A stretch of DNA of 64,000 nt, from contig NZ_CP020104.1 in the NCBI RefSeq assembly GCF_002056795.1, forward strand, positions 7,635,501 through 7,699,500, in the 5' to 3' direction. Within the stretch, counting starts at the first letter, position 1, and each line of letters begins with the position of its first letter. Below are positions 33,609 through 43,176 of this stretch, in pieces. The DNA comes from Spirosoma aerolatum. Lineage in GTDB: Bacteria; Bacteroidota; Bacteroidia; Cytophagales; Spirosomataceae. The notes under the pieces are model-generated. The model was not told the DNA's origin and did not search any database. It saw nothing but the letters and a program-made list of their open reading frames with translations. A program made the position numbers and the translations under genes.

Positions 33609-35603
33609 ATGAAAACCATTACGTCGTCTGCGCTGCTGGTGGTATTAGGTCTGGCTCTGGGTTTGTCAGGCTGTAACTCGGCCATGCAGTCCTATAAAAA
33701 AGGCGTTCGCCACTTCGATGCGGGAGAATATAATCTGGCCCTGACTCAGTTTGAGAAAGCCAGTAAAGGCACTATTGATCCGGCCCGGCTGAACTACTAC
33801 GTGGCGGAGTCGTATCGGCTTTCGAACCGTTTTGGCGAAGCAGCGCCTTATTATCAGAAAGCTATTGAGGCCAATACGACCGAACCGACTGCCCGGTTCA
33901 ATTATGCCTATGCGTTGAAATCGCAGGGGAATTATGCCGAAGCGCTCAAGCAATTGCAGGAGTTTGTCGCCAATGCCCCTAAAAACACGGCTAAAGCAAC
34001 GCTGGATAAAGCCAGGCGGGAAGTTGAAACCTTAAAGGCCATCGACATTATTGCCAAAAATAAGTCGCTGATTACACTACGCAACATGAATAACCTCAAC
34101 TCGCCCGGAGCCGAGTTTGCGCCTGTAGTACGAGGGGAGGAATTGATTTTTACGGCATCGCGGAAAGAGCAGCTCTATAAAAACAACGGGCAGCACATGC
34201 TCGGCTTATACAAAACCAAGCTCAATCAGAAACCCGATGAAACCGGAACATCGCCCGCTCCTGAACCCTTCAGTACCAATGTGTTTCAGGGGGATGTGAA
34301 CGAAGGAACGCCTACGTTTACGAAAGACGGGAAAACGATGGTTTTTGCGCGGGGCAATAACGGCAAACGCAAAGGTGGCCTGGATGTCGATTTGTATATT
34401 AGTCGCTTAGGGGAAGGGGGCGTATGGAGCCAACCGTTACGATTGCCCATCAGCGACTCGACAGCCTGGGATGGTTCACCCGCTTTTTCGGGCGATGGTC
34501 GTACCCTGTATTTTGCGTCGAACCGGGCTGGTGGCGCCGGGGGCATCGACCTGTACCGGACCAGTATCGACGCATCGGGGCGGTTTAGCCGTCCGGTCAA
34601 TATGGGCCGCGATATTAATACGCCTGGCGATGAAATGTTTCCCTATGTAGGACCGAATGCGAAACTGTATTTTGCGTCGGATGGGCATCCGGGCCTAGGT
34701 AAGCTGGACGTATTCGTAGCAACCCGCTCTGGTGGGGTTACGCGTGTGGAAAACATGGGGCAGCCGATCAACTCCCCCGCTGACGATTTTGGTTTGATTT
34801 ATACCGATCCGAACAAAGGGTTTATGGCTTCCAATCGGTCGGGGGGTAAGGGCGATGACGATATTTACTTTTTCCAGGAGGGGCCTGATACGGATACAAC
34901 CACAATTGTCCAGAACCCACCAGCCAACGCACCCAAAATCGTCCATTACTTTATTGCGGGTACGGTTTCTACCAATGAAACGCCTATTACTCCGCTTGAC
35001 TCCGCAACAGTGAAAGTAATTGATGATGCTATAGGCCAGCCGATTGGTGAAGCTGTAACGGACAAGCCTGGTACATTCGGAAAATACCCCTTGCAGGAAG
35101 GCAAAGATTATACAGTTCTGGCGCAGCGGAAAGGTTACCTGACCCGTCGGGAGCAGTTTACGATGCAGGGAAAAAGCATTCCACAAATATTCCTGACCAA
35201 ACCGCAAACCGATACGACATTTACCGTCGATCTGCTGCTCGATAAGGCAACGCTCAACAAAACGTTTGTACTGGAGAATATCTATTACGACCTTGACAAG
35301 TACAATATCCGTCCGGATGCTGCCGTCGAACTCGATAAACTGGTGACGATTTTACAGGATAATCCGACTCTGAAAATTGAGTTGGGTTCGCATACCGATG
35401 CCCGCGCCAGCGATGCCTATAACCAGAAGCTGTCGCAGAATCGGGCTAAGTCGGCGGTAGAATACATTGTATCGAAGGGTATCGACGCTGATCGGCTTAC
35501 CTACAAAGGCTATGGTGAGACGCAGCTTATCGTGAAAAATGCCAAAACGGAAGAAGAACACCAGCGCAACCGTCGAACTGAGTTCAAAATTCTGGAGCTA
35601 TAA
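33609..35603 (+). CDS. OmpA-family lipoprotein with TPR and PD40 repeats
   Basis: 664 residues from the ATG at 33609, which starts an SP-II signal (lipobox LSGC, near residues 20-23); the frame from 33528 adds an improbable leader. The order is: tetratricopeptide repeats (about 28-140), WD40-like PD40 beta-propeller blades (FTKDGKTMVFA, FSGDGRTLYFAS, GPNAKLYFAS) to about 430, a carboxypeptidase-like beta domain, and a C-terminal OmpA domain (SHTDARASDAYNQ, LSQNRAKSAVEY) that binds peptidoglycan. This architecture is that of PorE-like proteins of the type IX secretion system, though many paralogues have other roles. Confidence 0.88.
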   Translation: MKTITSSALLVVLGLALGLSGCNSAMQSYKKGVRHFDAGEYNLALTQFEKASKGTIDPARLNYYVAESYRLSNRFGEAAPYYQKAIEANTTEPTARFNYAYALKSQGNYAEALKQLQEFVANAPKNTAKATLDKARREVETLKAIDIIAKNKSLITLRNMNNLNSPGAEFAPVVRGEELIFTASRKEQLYKNNGQHMLGLYKTKLNQKPDETGTSPAPEPFSTNVFQGDVNEGTPTFTKDGKTMVFARGNNGKRKGGLDVDLYISRLGEGGVWSQPLRLPISDSTAWDGSPAFSGDGRTLYFASNRAGGAGGIDLYRTSIDASGRFSRPVNMGRDINTPGDEMFPYVGPNAKLYFASDGHPGLGKLDVFVATRSGGVTRVENMGQPINSPADDFGLIYTDPNKGFMASNRSGGKGDDDIYFFQEGPDTDTTTIVQNPPANAPKIVHYFIAGTVSTNETPITPLDSATVKVIDDAIGQPIGEAVTDKPGTFGKYPLQEGKDYTVLAQRKGYLTRREQFTMQGKSIPQIFLTKPQTDTTFTVDLLLDKATLNKTFVLENIYYDLDKYNIRPDAAVELDKLVTILQDNPTLKIELGSHTDARASDAYNQKLSQNRAKSAVEYIVSKGIDADRLTYKGYGETQLIVKNAKTEEEHQRNRRTEFKILEL

Positions 35604-35627
35604 ACCTAACAGACTATTCCTAAACAC

Positions 35628-35660
35628 AAATGCCACCTCCCGTACGAAGAGGTGGCATTT
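35628..35660. terminator. Bidirectional terminator between convergent genes
   Basis: The perfect 12-bp stem aaatgccacctc/gaggtggcattt at 35628-35639 and 35649-35660, placed between the OmpA gene and the CAP gene, which face each other. T-rich ends are short. Confidence 0.7.
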
Positions 35661-35690
35661 ATGTTTTAAGCGCCTGATACTTGCCTATTT

Positions 35691-37112
35691 TTATTTGACC
35701 AGCAACTGTGTTTGCTGTTGTTGTCCCTCTTTAACCACTACCAGCGAATAAAGACCGAAAGGCAGTGTATTAATGGGTTGAAGAAGCAACTCCTGATCGT
35801 TGGCCCGTGACAGGTTGATTGGTACTTCGAAGCCAAGAAGATTATACAGACGAACATCGACCGACGATTTTTCGGGTAGTAGAAGCCGAAACGGTGCATT
35901 CGATTCAACCGGATTGGGGTACACGGCCAATCGGGCGTAGAGGTCATTGCCAGGGCGATAAATGGAAATGATACGTGAGGTCTCGCTGCTGCCATCCAGA
36001 TCGGTTTGTACAAGTCGGTAATAGTTATGCCCCAAAGCGGGTGTTTCATCCACAAAAGCGTAGGATTGCGTTTCCTGCGTTGTGCCCTTCGACTGTACTT
36101 TCCCCACATTGTCGAACGCTTTTAAATCTGTACTACGCTGTATTAAAAAGTAATCGGCGTTTTTCTCCCAGCTAGTTGCCCATTCGAGTTTAACGGTTTT
36201 CTCATCGGCAGTACCTTTCCAGTATAACAGGCTCACAGGTAAAGGATTGTTTTCCAGCGAAAAAGTACAACTGGCATCGCTGCCGGGGTCAGCAATATTC
36301 AGCACCACAAGCCGAACCGGATTCGATCCACAGGCGGTATAACTGGAGCCTGTAGTGACCCCCATGCCCAGAAAGCCTTCATTACCCGTTGCACCCCGGT
36401 CGTCCACATACCCTGTATGGCCACTGGCATCTACATTCTGAATAAGCACAGCTTCCCGATGGCCCCAGGAAGAGCTGGAGTCTCTATAGATCCAACTGAA
36501 AATAGCCTGTTCAACCGCATACGTAGCAGAGCCCCCACAGGCGTAGTAGATGTTTTCAGAACGGCCCATCGTGTACTGACCTGAACTATTACGCTGCACG
36601 CAGTTGGTAGCATAAGTTGCTTCTACTCGTTGAAAGGGGGAGGTGCCTCCTGGTAGTACTTGATGCGTGAACAGATTGTTTTTATATAAATAATCGGCCC
36701 ACCCCTGGGCTGTATTGTCGAGGTTCGTTTCAACGCCTTCCAGCGGTTTACCCAGTACCGCACCACTGCCGTAATTGATACCCGCTCTGGCAGTTCGTTC
36801 GGCGTTGATTAAGTAGAGCGCACGTTGATTGTCGGACAGCGTCGAATAACTGGCTGGAAGCGTGAGATTGCCTAGCGAATTAGCAGCTAAACCTAATTGG
36901 GTTTCTTCAGTGCGTCGTGCTTTGTTGAAAGCTGCCACAATTTGGGCTGTCGATGAAAAAAAAGCACTGGGTGCGAAATCTGTTTCGGTAGGTGCTGTTA
37001 AAGCTACGTTCGACGTTAGGTTCGCTGGAGCCTGAGCAAACAGTTTACCTAAATCTAAAAGCAGAAGCAATAGAAGACCATAGGTCGAGTTACGGAGTAA
37101 TAATACTTTCAT
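35691..37112 (-). CDS. Secreted CAP-domain protein with type IX sorting signal
   Basis: 473 residues. A signal peptide (GLLLLLLLDLGKLFAQ) precedes a CAP/SCP domain at about 80-270 (LYLINAERTARAG, then NLFTHQ, SENIYYACG and SWGHREAVL), and a C-terminal domain with VYPNPVESNAPF and GLYSLVVV typical of type A sorting signals of the type IX secretion system. The protein is therefore exported through the outer membrane and attached or released. CAP proteins have varied roles in binding lipids or polymers; the one here is unknown. Two acid or His residues of the CAP cavity (THQ, GHRE) are present. Confidence 0.88.
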   Translation of the reverse strand: MKVLLLRNSTYGLLLLLLLDLGKLFAQAPANLTSNVALTAPTETDFAPSAFFSSTAQIVAAFNKARRTEETQLGLAANSLGNLTLPASYSTLSDNQRALYLINAERTARAGINYGSGAVLGKPLEGVETNLDNTAQGWADYLYKNNLFTHQVLPGGTSPFQRVEATYATNCVQRNSSGQYTMGRSENIYYACGGSATYAVEQAIFSWIYRDSSSSWGHREAVLIQNVDASGHTGYVDDRGATGNEGFLGMGVTTGSSYTACGSNPVRLVVLNIADPGSDASCTFSLENNPLPVSLLYWKGTADEKTVKLEWATSWEKNADYFLIQRSTDLKAFDNVGKVQSKGTTQETQSYAFVDETPALGHNYYRLVQTDLDGSSETSRIISIYRPGNDLYARLAVYPNPVESNAPFRLLLPEKSSVDVRLYNLLGFEVPINLSRANDQELLLQPINTLPFGLYSLVVVKEGQQQQTQLLVK

Positions 37113-37252
37113 TTTTATTCGTTTGGGTTAACTTATATATAGATTATTAGCTATCTTTGGTTGTAAAATAGCTAATTAATGATATATTAAAAAATATATA
37201 ATGCATACTAAGCCTATGGTAAGACTAGTTTTTGTAGTTTAAATAATCGAAA

Positions 37253-37308
37253 ATTGTCACAAAAAAGCCTGACATGTCGATCGACATGTCAGGCTTTTTT
37301 GTGACAAT
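37253..37308. terminator. 56-bp perfect palindrome acting as bidirectional terminator
   Basis: The two 28-bp arms (37253-37280 and 37281-37308) are exact complements with no spacer between them. Each arm contains an aaaaaagcctgacatgtcga core with an A/T run that would give a poly-U tail on either strand. It lies 8 bp after the cyclophilin stop, so it should end that transcript. Confidence 0.85.
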
Positions 37309-37316
37309 AGGCAAAC

Positions 37317-37754
37317 TTAATCTTCCAGTATGCTGATACTTTGGATTTTATCACCCTGCTGAATCTTGTCTATAACATCCAACCCATCAACTACTTTGCC
37401 GAAAGCAGTATGGTTGCGGTCGAGGTGCTGTGTATTCTGGCGATTATGGCAGATAAAAAATTGCGAACCACCCGTATTGCGACCCCGGTGAGCCATCGAC
37501 AGAACGCCCCGATCATGGTATTGGTTATCGCCAGTCAGTTCGCAATCGATCGAATAGCCGGGACCACCTGACCCTGTCCCTGTTGGATCGCCACCCTGAA
37601 TAACGAAGTTTGGAATGACCCGGTGGAATTTAGTGCCGTTATAGAACCCTTTCTTAGCCAGCGAGATAAAATTATCGACCGTTTTAGGAGCATCTTTCTC
37701 ATAGAATTCGATGAGCATAGTGCCCTTATCCGTGTTCATTTGTGCCTTTGGCAT
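37317..37754 (-). CDS. Cyclophilin-type peptidyl-prolyl cis-trans isomerase
   Basis: 145 residues, a single cyclophilin domain. Active-site residues are visible: the Arg of FHRVIPNFVIQGGDP, the GSGGPGY loop, and SMAHRGRNTGGSQFFI. There is no signal peptide, so it is cytoplasmic and assists folding at Xaa-Pro bonds. The Trp that contacts cyclosporin in eukaryotic forms is replaced by His (QHLDRNHTAFG), as is usual in bacterial PpiB-like proteins. It stands alone between promoter-side and terminator. Confidence 0.93.
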   Translation of the reverse strand: MPKAQMNTDKGTMLIEFYEKDAPKTVDNFISLAKKGFYNGTKFHRVIPNFVIQGGDPTGTGSGGPGYSIDCELTGDNQYHDRGVLSMAHRGRNTGGSQFFICHNRQNTQHLDRNHTAFGKVVDGLDVIDKIQQGDKIQSISILED

Positions 37755-37974
37755 AATTGCATTTGTTTAAATGGGAGCGCAAAGGTACAAGGATTTCCAG
37801 TCCTGTAGCTCAAAACCTACTGAATTACCAACGGAGATGGATTCAGAATTGTCGGGCCAAAACCAACAGAAAATAGCATCAACTATAGAGTAAAGCCCTA
37901 ATAAGCAGCAATAGCTATGTTCTTTTTCTTATTTAAAGATTACATTTAGTACCAGAACAAAACCTCAGACCTGT

Positions 37975-38166
37975 ATGGAAACACCAGCCAATACACCTGT
38001 ATCTGACAACAATCAGGCTTTAACCCGTCTACGACGCTTTGAAGATGCCAATGATTTTCTGGAAACCTGCGACCGCTTATCATCAGGGTATGAAAGTGGT
38101 CTTTATTGGGAAGATGTTCAACGGGCCCTACGTATTGCTGCCGGGCTGGAGAAATGGCCCGACTGA
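37975..38166 (+). CDS. Small hypothetical protein (63 residues)
   Basis: The short frame begins METPANTPVSDNNQ and continues with a helix-rich acidic/basic region (LTRLRRFEDANDFLETCDRL). It has no signal, no membrane segment and a single Cys. Codon use looks like its neighbours and the frame starts with ATG after an AT-rich stretch, so it is plausibly real. No family is recognised. An AT-rich stem with a T-run at 38265-38290 could end its transcript. Confidence 0.45.
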   Translation: METPANTPVSDNNQALTRLRRFEDANDFLETCDRLSSGYESGLYWEDVQRALRIAAGLEKWPD

Positions 38167-38468
38167 TGTAAAAGGAATGACTGATCATGATGGGTAAGTA
38201 GCTTTCTCAACGTGATGGCGATCAGAAGCTATAAGTCGATTGGACATTAATTTATTATTGAAATAATACAATTTTATGATTGTATTTTTTAGAAAAATGC
38301 AACTAAATTGCCTGATCTTAAGTTAAAAAGTAAAAACAGGAGCTAGGCATGATCTTGTTTTTATTCAATACTACTTATAAAACTGGGTCAATTGAGTAGT
38401 ATTACTCCCGTAAGAGTTACTACGAACCTGACTCTGCTCATTTGGACTAGTAATGCATTCGTCAGGCC
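38167..38468. promoter_or_regulatory. AT-rich gap (302 bp) upstream of the efflux regulator
   Basis: Two inverted repeats are visible. aatacaat/attgtatt (38265-38272 and 38279-38286) with a 6-nt loop is followed by T's and may end the small upstream gene. aatactact/agtagtatt (38367-38375 and 38395-38403) lies about 65-100 bp before the AraC start, followed by actcccgtaagagt; it could be an operator for that regulator. No other gene seen. Confidence 0.35.
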
Positions 38469-39401
38469 GTGGAAACGCAACCGATTCCTTATTACGACAA
38501 TCTACCCGATTTTTTGAAGGCGGTAAAATCTATCGACGCTACGAATCGGTGTTTTGGGATTTTCCCTTTTGAGCAGTTTGGCGGACCGGGCGAAGTGATT
38601 CCGCCTTTTCGGAGTAGCACCTATGTAGCTGCTTTGGTAACAGAGGGAAGCGGTACGATTCATCTGGATGGCGTTCCCTACTGCGTAAAGCCAGGTACGT
38701 TATACGTATTACGTCCCTGGACGGTTCGGTCGATTCATAAGCAGGACCAGTGGCATGGGTATGTCATTATGTTTACATCGGAATTTGTTACGAAACGTTC
38801 GGTACAGTCCGACCCCATGCGCGAATACCCGTTCTATCGAAAAGGGGCTCAGCCATTGATTCATATCACACCGGCCGAAGTGACTGAGTTATACAACCAG
38901 TTTGAGTTGATTGACAGGGAGTTTAACAACCCCAATCGATCGAAGGCCGACCGTCTGGATTTAGCCTATCATTTGCTGCAGGCATTGCTGATTAAAGAAC
39001 GTCAGATTTACCGCCAAACTCTTTCGGCCATTGAGTATTCACAGCCTATATCCCTGGTTGAACGGTTTCAGAGTCTGCTTCAGATGTATTACCTCCCCGA
39101 CCCGAATCAGGATACTCCAGTTTTGCTGACAGTACACGAAGCAGCGGACCGACTGCATATTCACCCGCATTATTTAAGCGATATTCTGAAAAAATATACA
39201 GGCAAAACGGCCTTGCAGCACATCCGCGAACGAACGGTTTTTGAGGCCCAGAACCTGATTCGGAACACCGATCTGACCGTAGCTGAAATCGGTTATAGGC
39301 TGAAGTTCGACGATCCGTCTAATTTTACGAAGTTCTTTAAAAGCGTTACGGGTATAACTCCACGTGCTTACCGCGAACAGGGGTTTGTATTAGCTGCTTG
39401 A
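38469..39401 (+). CDS. AraC-family regulator, probably of the RND operon
   Basis: 310 residues with a GTG start at 38469. An N-terminal cupin (ALVTEGSGTIHLDGVPYCVKP at 55-75) is followed by an AraC DNA-binding domain (VHEAADRLHIHPHYLSDILK and LTVAEIGYRLKFDDPSNFTKFFK). The RND pump gene starts 185 bp downstream on the same strand, so the regulator is the natural controller of the efflux system. Inverted repeats lie upstream of it. The inducer is unknown. Confidence 0.87.
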   Translation: METQPIPYYDNLPDFLKAVKSIDATNRCFGIFPFEQFGGPGEVIPPFRSSTYVAALVTEGSGTIHLDGVPYCVKPGTLYVLRPWTVRSIHKQDQWHGYVIMFTSEFVTKRSVQSDPMREYPFYRKGAQPLIHITPAEVTELYNQFELIDREFNNPNRSKADRLDLAYHLLQALLIKERQIYRQTLSAIEYSQPISLVERFQSLLQMYYLPDPNQDTPVLLTVHEAADRLHIHPHYLSDILKKYTGKTALQHIRERTVFEAQNLIRNTDLTVAEIGYRLKFDDPSNFTKFFKSVTGITPRAYREQGFVLAA

Positions 39402-39585
39402 TAGCCCAGCTGGTAATTTTTCAGGCTTAACTTTAGGAATCTGCATTTTTTACCATTGAAACTACCAAACCTACCTGTTCTTCCAGATAGACTACTAGTA
39501 ATTTTGACCCAGTGTTGACCAAAGTAACGACGAGTTGAGTTGGTTAGCTGGCAATTGAGCTTATCTAACATGTATCAGGTTTACT

Positions 39586-42500
39586 ATGTGGATTGTCCGC
39601 TTAGCGTTAGAGAAGAAATACACCATCGCCGTTATGGCGTTGCTGATTATGATTATGGGTGGGCTGGCAGTAACCCAGATGCCTACCGATATTTTTCCGC
39701 GTATCAACATTCCAGTTGTATCCGTCATATGGGGGTATAGTGGCCTGTCGACAAATGAAATGGAGAAGATGATCACCAACTTCTCCGAAACGTCGCTCAT
39801 TAACAACGTAAGTGACATTCAACGACTGGAATCGCAAACGTACAATGGTACGGCCGTTCTGAAGATTTTCTTTCAGCCAACCGTTAAAATTGAAGAGGCC
39901 ATTGCTCAAGTAACGGCTATCTCGCAGACGATTCTGGTCAGGATGCCGCCCGGAACGCAGCCGCCCCTCATTGTCCGATACAATGCCACCGATGTTCCGG
40001 TATTGCAGTTGGGCCTTTCGTCCGATAGCCTGACCGAACCACAGATTACCGATTATGCCCAGACGCGCGTCCGGCCGCAGATTTCGACGGTACCGGGTAG
40101 TCGTCTTTCACAGGCGTTTGGGGGAAAAAGCCGTCAGATTGCGGTGGACCTGGATCCCGATCAGTTGATTGCCTATAACGTAACACCCGAAGAAGTTACC
40201 AACGCCGTTGCAGCCCAAAACCTCACCTTGCCGGGCGGTTCGCTGCGGGTAGCAGACCGAGAGTACAACGTCCGGTTAAACTCGAAACCTGATGTTATCT
40301 CCGTCCTGAACGATATTCCCATTAAGGTAGTGGGCGGTACCACCGTTCACATGCGTGATGTGGCGAATGTACACGACGGTGCTGCCATTCAGACCAACAT
40401 CGTCAAACAGGATGGGAGTAAAGGGGCGCTGATGCGGATCGTGAAAACGGGGAATGCGTCGACCACCGAAATTGTCGATAAAATCAAGAATCAGATTTTA
40501 CCAACTATCCGGGCAGCGGCTCCGTCGAACCTGCGGGTTGAAGCGCTGTTCGATCAGTCGCTGTTTGTTCGGGCATCGATCAAAGGGGTTTTAACCGAAG
40601 GGTTAATTGCGGCTTTACTAACGGCTGCGTTGATTCTGCTCTTTCTGGGTAGCTGGCGGAGTACGCTTATTGTTGCCATTTCAATTCCATTGTCGATTCT
40701 GACATCGCTCATTATTCTCTACCTGCTGGGCGAAACGTTGAACATCGAAACCCTGGGAGGGCTGGCGCTGGCTATTGGGATTCTGGTCGATGATGCGACG
40801 GTTACCATCGAAAATATTCACCGGAACGAGGAACTGGGCATGCCGCTTCGGCAGGCTATTCTGGAAGGAGCGCAACAGATTGCCACGCCAACACTGGTAT
40901 CAACCCTGACCATCTGTATTGTATTTACATCAGTACTCTTTCTGGAAGGTCCTGCGCGTTTCCTGTTCGGTCCACTGGCCGAAGCGGTTGTATTTGCCAT
41001 GCTGGCTTCCTACGTACTGTCGAGAACGCTGGTGCCAACACTGGCCGACATGATGCTGAAAAATGAACACCAGCACGATTATCACGGTATTAAACGGCCC
41101 AGCGCTTTCCGTCGGTTTTACAATCGGTTCAATGCGGGTTTCGACCGATTTCAGGCTCGGTATGTTCGGGCGCTGGAGTGGGTGCTGAACCACCGCCGGA
41201 CCGTATTCGTCATCTTTGTCGGTGTCGTGGCTGTCACGCTGGTTATGCTACCGTTTGTTGGTCGGGATTTCTTCCCCCACGTCGACGCAGGCCAAATACG
41301 CTTACACATGCGGGCACCAGCCGGAACCCGCCTGGAAGCTACTGAGCAGATTTCAGCTAAAACGACCGAAATTGTCCGGGAGGTGATCCCTGCCGAGGAA
41401 GTCGGGTCGGTGATTAGTAATATTGGCTTGACTTCGGAACGCTATAACTTCTTTTTCTCCGACAATGCCACGGCGAGTTCGGCCGATGCTGAATTGCTGA
41501 TTTCATTGAATGAAGAACGCTCACAATCGACCGACGATTATGTACGCGCCCTTCGGACAAAACTTCGTGACGAAATGCCTGAGGTTACGTACTTCTTCCT
41601 GCCAGCCGATATTGTCAGCCAGATTCTGAACTTTGGCCTGACATCTACCATCGACGTACAGATTTCGGGTTTTGATCGGGCTAATAACCTGAAAATTACC
41701 CGTGAAATGCAGGCAAAAATAGCGCAGATACCGGGGATGGTCGATGTGCATCTGCATCAGGTGCTGGACGCGCCCGAACTCTTTCTGGATGTGGACCGTG
41801 AGCGGGCGAGTCAGTTTGGATTAACCGAGCAGCGTGTAGCTACCAACCTGAATATCTCGCTGAGTGGTACAGGCCAAACCCGCCCGAACTTCTGGCCGGA
41901 CCCCAATACGGGATTCCCCTACATTATTGCCGTACAAACTCCCCCTTACAAACTGGATTCCTACGATAAGCTGTTGCGGACACCAATCACGCCGGGTCAG
42001 CAGGCCAGTCCTCAACTGTTGAGCAACATCACGACCGTTAAGCGTACAACAGCCCCTGTCATCATCAACCGGGTCAATACGCAACCGACCTATGACATCT
42101 ACGGTGGGGTTGAAAAAACGGATCTGGGTTCAGTCGCAAAGGAATTGAATAAACTGGCGGCTGAATACAAAACACAGTTGAAGCCGGGTAACGTGATCTC
42201 GATTCGGGGACAGGTCGAAAGTATGGAGAGTGCGTTCAGTCGGCTGGGGCTGGGCATTGTGTTTGCGGCCCTGTTTGTATACCTGCTGATGGTGGTCAAC
42301 TTCCAGTCGTTCCGGTATCCGTTCATTATCATCACTGCTTTGCCCGGAGCGTTGTGCGGAATGGTCTGGATGCTGTTTCTGACGGGGACTACGTTTAGCA
42401 TTCCGTCGCTGATGGGGGCCATTATGAGCGTGGGGGTAGCTACAGCAAACAGTATTCTGCTGGTTAGCTTTGCCAAGGATTATCTGCCCGAAGTGGCCGG

Positions 42501-42771
42501 AAACGCCTATGCGGCAGCACTGGAAGCCGGTCGGACCCGGCTGCGTCCTATTCTGATGACAGCCATTGCCATGATCATCGGTATGTTGCCTATGTCGCTG
42601 GGATTAGGCGAGGGTGGAGAGCAAAACGCGCCACTGGGTCGGGCTGTTATTGGGGGCCTTTTACTGGCAACCTTTACCACGCTATTGTTTGTACCCGTTG
42701 TGTTTAGTTCGCTGGCTCGTAAAACCGATGTCAAACCCATAGACGCTGCCCCTGTAGCCGAAGAAGTGTAA
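39586..42771 (+). CDS. RND efflux pump inner-membrane permease
   Basis: 1061 residues, the normal size for an AcrB/HAE-type permease. The N-terminal membrane helix (TIAVMALLIMIMGGLAVTQMP) and the following PTDIFPRINIP are typical; then come two large periplasmic loops and the central helices, including LGGLALAIGILVDDATVTIENI. The canonical intramembrane Asp pair is present as GILVDDATV, as in proton-driven pumps. The C-terminal end TFTTLLFVPVVFSSLAR closes the second membrane half. Adaptor and outer-membrane components follow, so this is a tripartite system. The exported substrate is unknown. Confidence 0.94.
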   Translation: MWIVRLALEKKYTIAVMALLIMIMGGLAVTQMPTDIFPRINIPVVSVIWGYSGLSTNEMEKMITNFSETSLINNVSDIQRLESQTYNGTAVLKIFFQPTVKIEEAIAQVTAISQTILVRMPPGTQPPLIVRYNATDVPVLQLGLSSDSLTEPQITDYAQTRVRPQISTVPGSRLSQAFGGKSRQIAVDLDPDQLIAYNVTPEEVTNAVAAQNLTLPGGSLRVADREYNVRLNSKPDVISVLNDIPIKVVGGTTVHMRDVANVHDGAAIQTNIVKQDGSKGALMRIVKTGNASTTEIVDKIKNQILPTIRAAAPSNLRVEALFDQSLFVRASIKGVLTEGLIAALLTAALILLFLGSWRSTLIVAISIPLSILTSLIILYLLGETLNIETLGGLALAIGILVDDATVTIENIHRNEELGMPLRQAILEGAQQIATPTLVSTLTICIVFTSVLFLEGPARFLFGPLAEAVVFAMLASYVLSRTLVPTLADMMLKNEHQHDYHGIKRPSAFRRFYNRFNAGFDRFQARYVRALEWVLNHRRTVFVIFVGVVAVTLVMLPFVGRDFFPHVDAGQIRLHMRAPAGTRLEATEQISAKTTEIVREVIPAEEVGSVISNIGLTSERYNFFFSDNATASSADAELLISLNEERSQSTDDYVRALRTKLRDEMPEVTYFFLPADIVSQILNFGLTSTIDVQISGFDRANNLKITREMQAKIAQIPGMVDVHLHQVLDAPELFLDVDRERASQFGLTEQRVATNLNISLSGTGQTRPNFWPDPNTGFPYIIAVQTPPYKLDSYDKLLRTPITPGQQASPQLLSNITTVKRTTAPVIINRVNTQPTYDIYGGVEKTDLGSVAKELNKLAAEYKTQLKPGNVISIRGQVESMESAFSRLGLGIVFAALFVYLLMVVNFQSFRYPFIIITALPGALCGMVWMLFLTGTTFSIPSLMGAIMSVGVATANSILLVSFAKDYLPEVAGNAYAAALEAGRTRLRPILMTAIAMIIGMLPMSLGLGEGGEQNAPLGRAVIGGLLLATFTTLLFVPVVFSSLARKTDVKPIDAAPVAEEV

Positions 42772-42782
42772 TTTTAATGGAT

Positions 42783-42848
42783 AATGAACAATATAAAATG
42801 GGTTATACCCAGATGATATGTCTTAGTGTTCATTGATCATTGTTCATT
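42783..42848. repeat. Inverted repeat of the aatgaacaat family
   Basis: aatgaacaat at 42783-42792 pairs exactly with attgttcatt at 42839-42848, with a second partly matching half at 42832-42841. It falls between the permease and the DUF952 gene. Related elements are at 50202 and 59786. Confidence 0.55.
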
Positions 42849-42857
42849 TAGTATAAG

Positions 42858-43157
42858 ATGAGTATCATTTATCACATTGTTCCAGCGGCCGATTGGGTTC
42901 GTTACGAAAATGAGCCGGTTTATGAAGCCGCCAGTTTGCAGACTGAGGGATTCATTCACCTGTCGACGAAAGAGCAGGTAGATGGAACGTTGAGTCGCTA
43001 TTATCAGAACGTACCCGATTTGCTGTTACTGCACGTTGATACCGATAAATTGGCGTATGAACTTAAGTACGAGCCATCGACCAATGATGAATTGTTTCCG
43101 CATGTGTATGGCCCGCTCAACAAAGAAGCCATAGTAACTATACAGCGTTTGAATTGA
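42858..43157 (+). CDS. DUF952 protein inside the RND operon
   Basis: 99 residues. The pattern IIYHIVPAADWVRYE, then EGFIHLSTKEQVDGT, LLLLHVDTDKL and FPHVYGPLNKEAI is that of DUF952. It has no signal peptide or membrane segment, so it is cytoplasmic. Members resemble ADP-ribosyltransferase-like folds and their role is not established. Its insertion between permease and adaptor is unusual, as the efflux operon would otherwise be contiguous. It begins 86 bp after the permease stop, and the adaptor follows 19 bp later. Confidence 0.85.
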   Translation: MSIIYHIVPAADWVRYENEPVYEAASLQTEGFIHLSTKEQVDGTLSRYYQNVPDLLLLHVDTDKLAYELKYEPSTNDELFPHVYGPLNKEAIVTIQRLN

Positions 43158-43176
43158 TTGACTTTTAAGTACTTAT

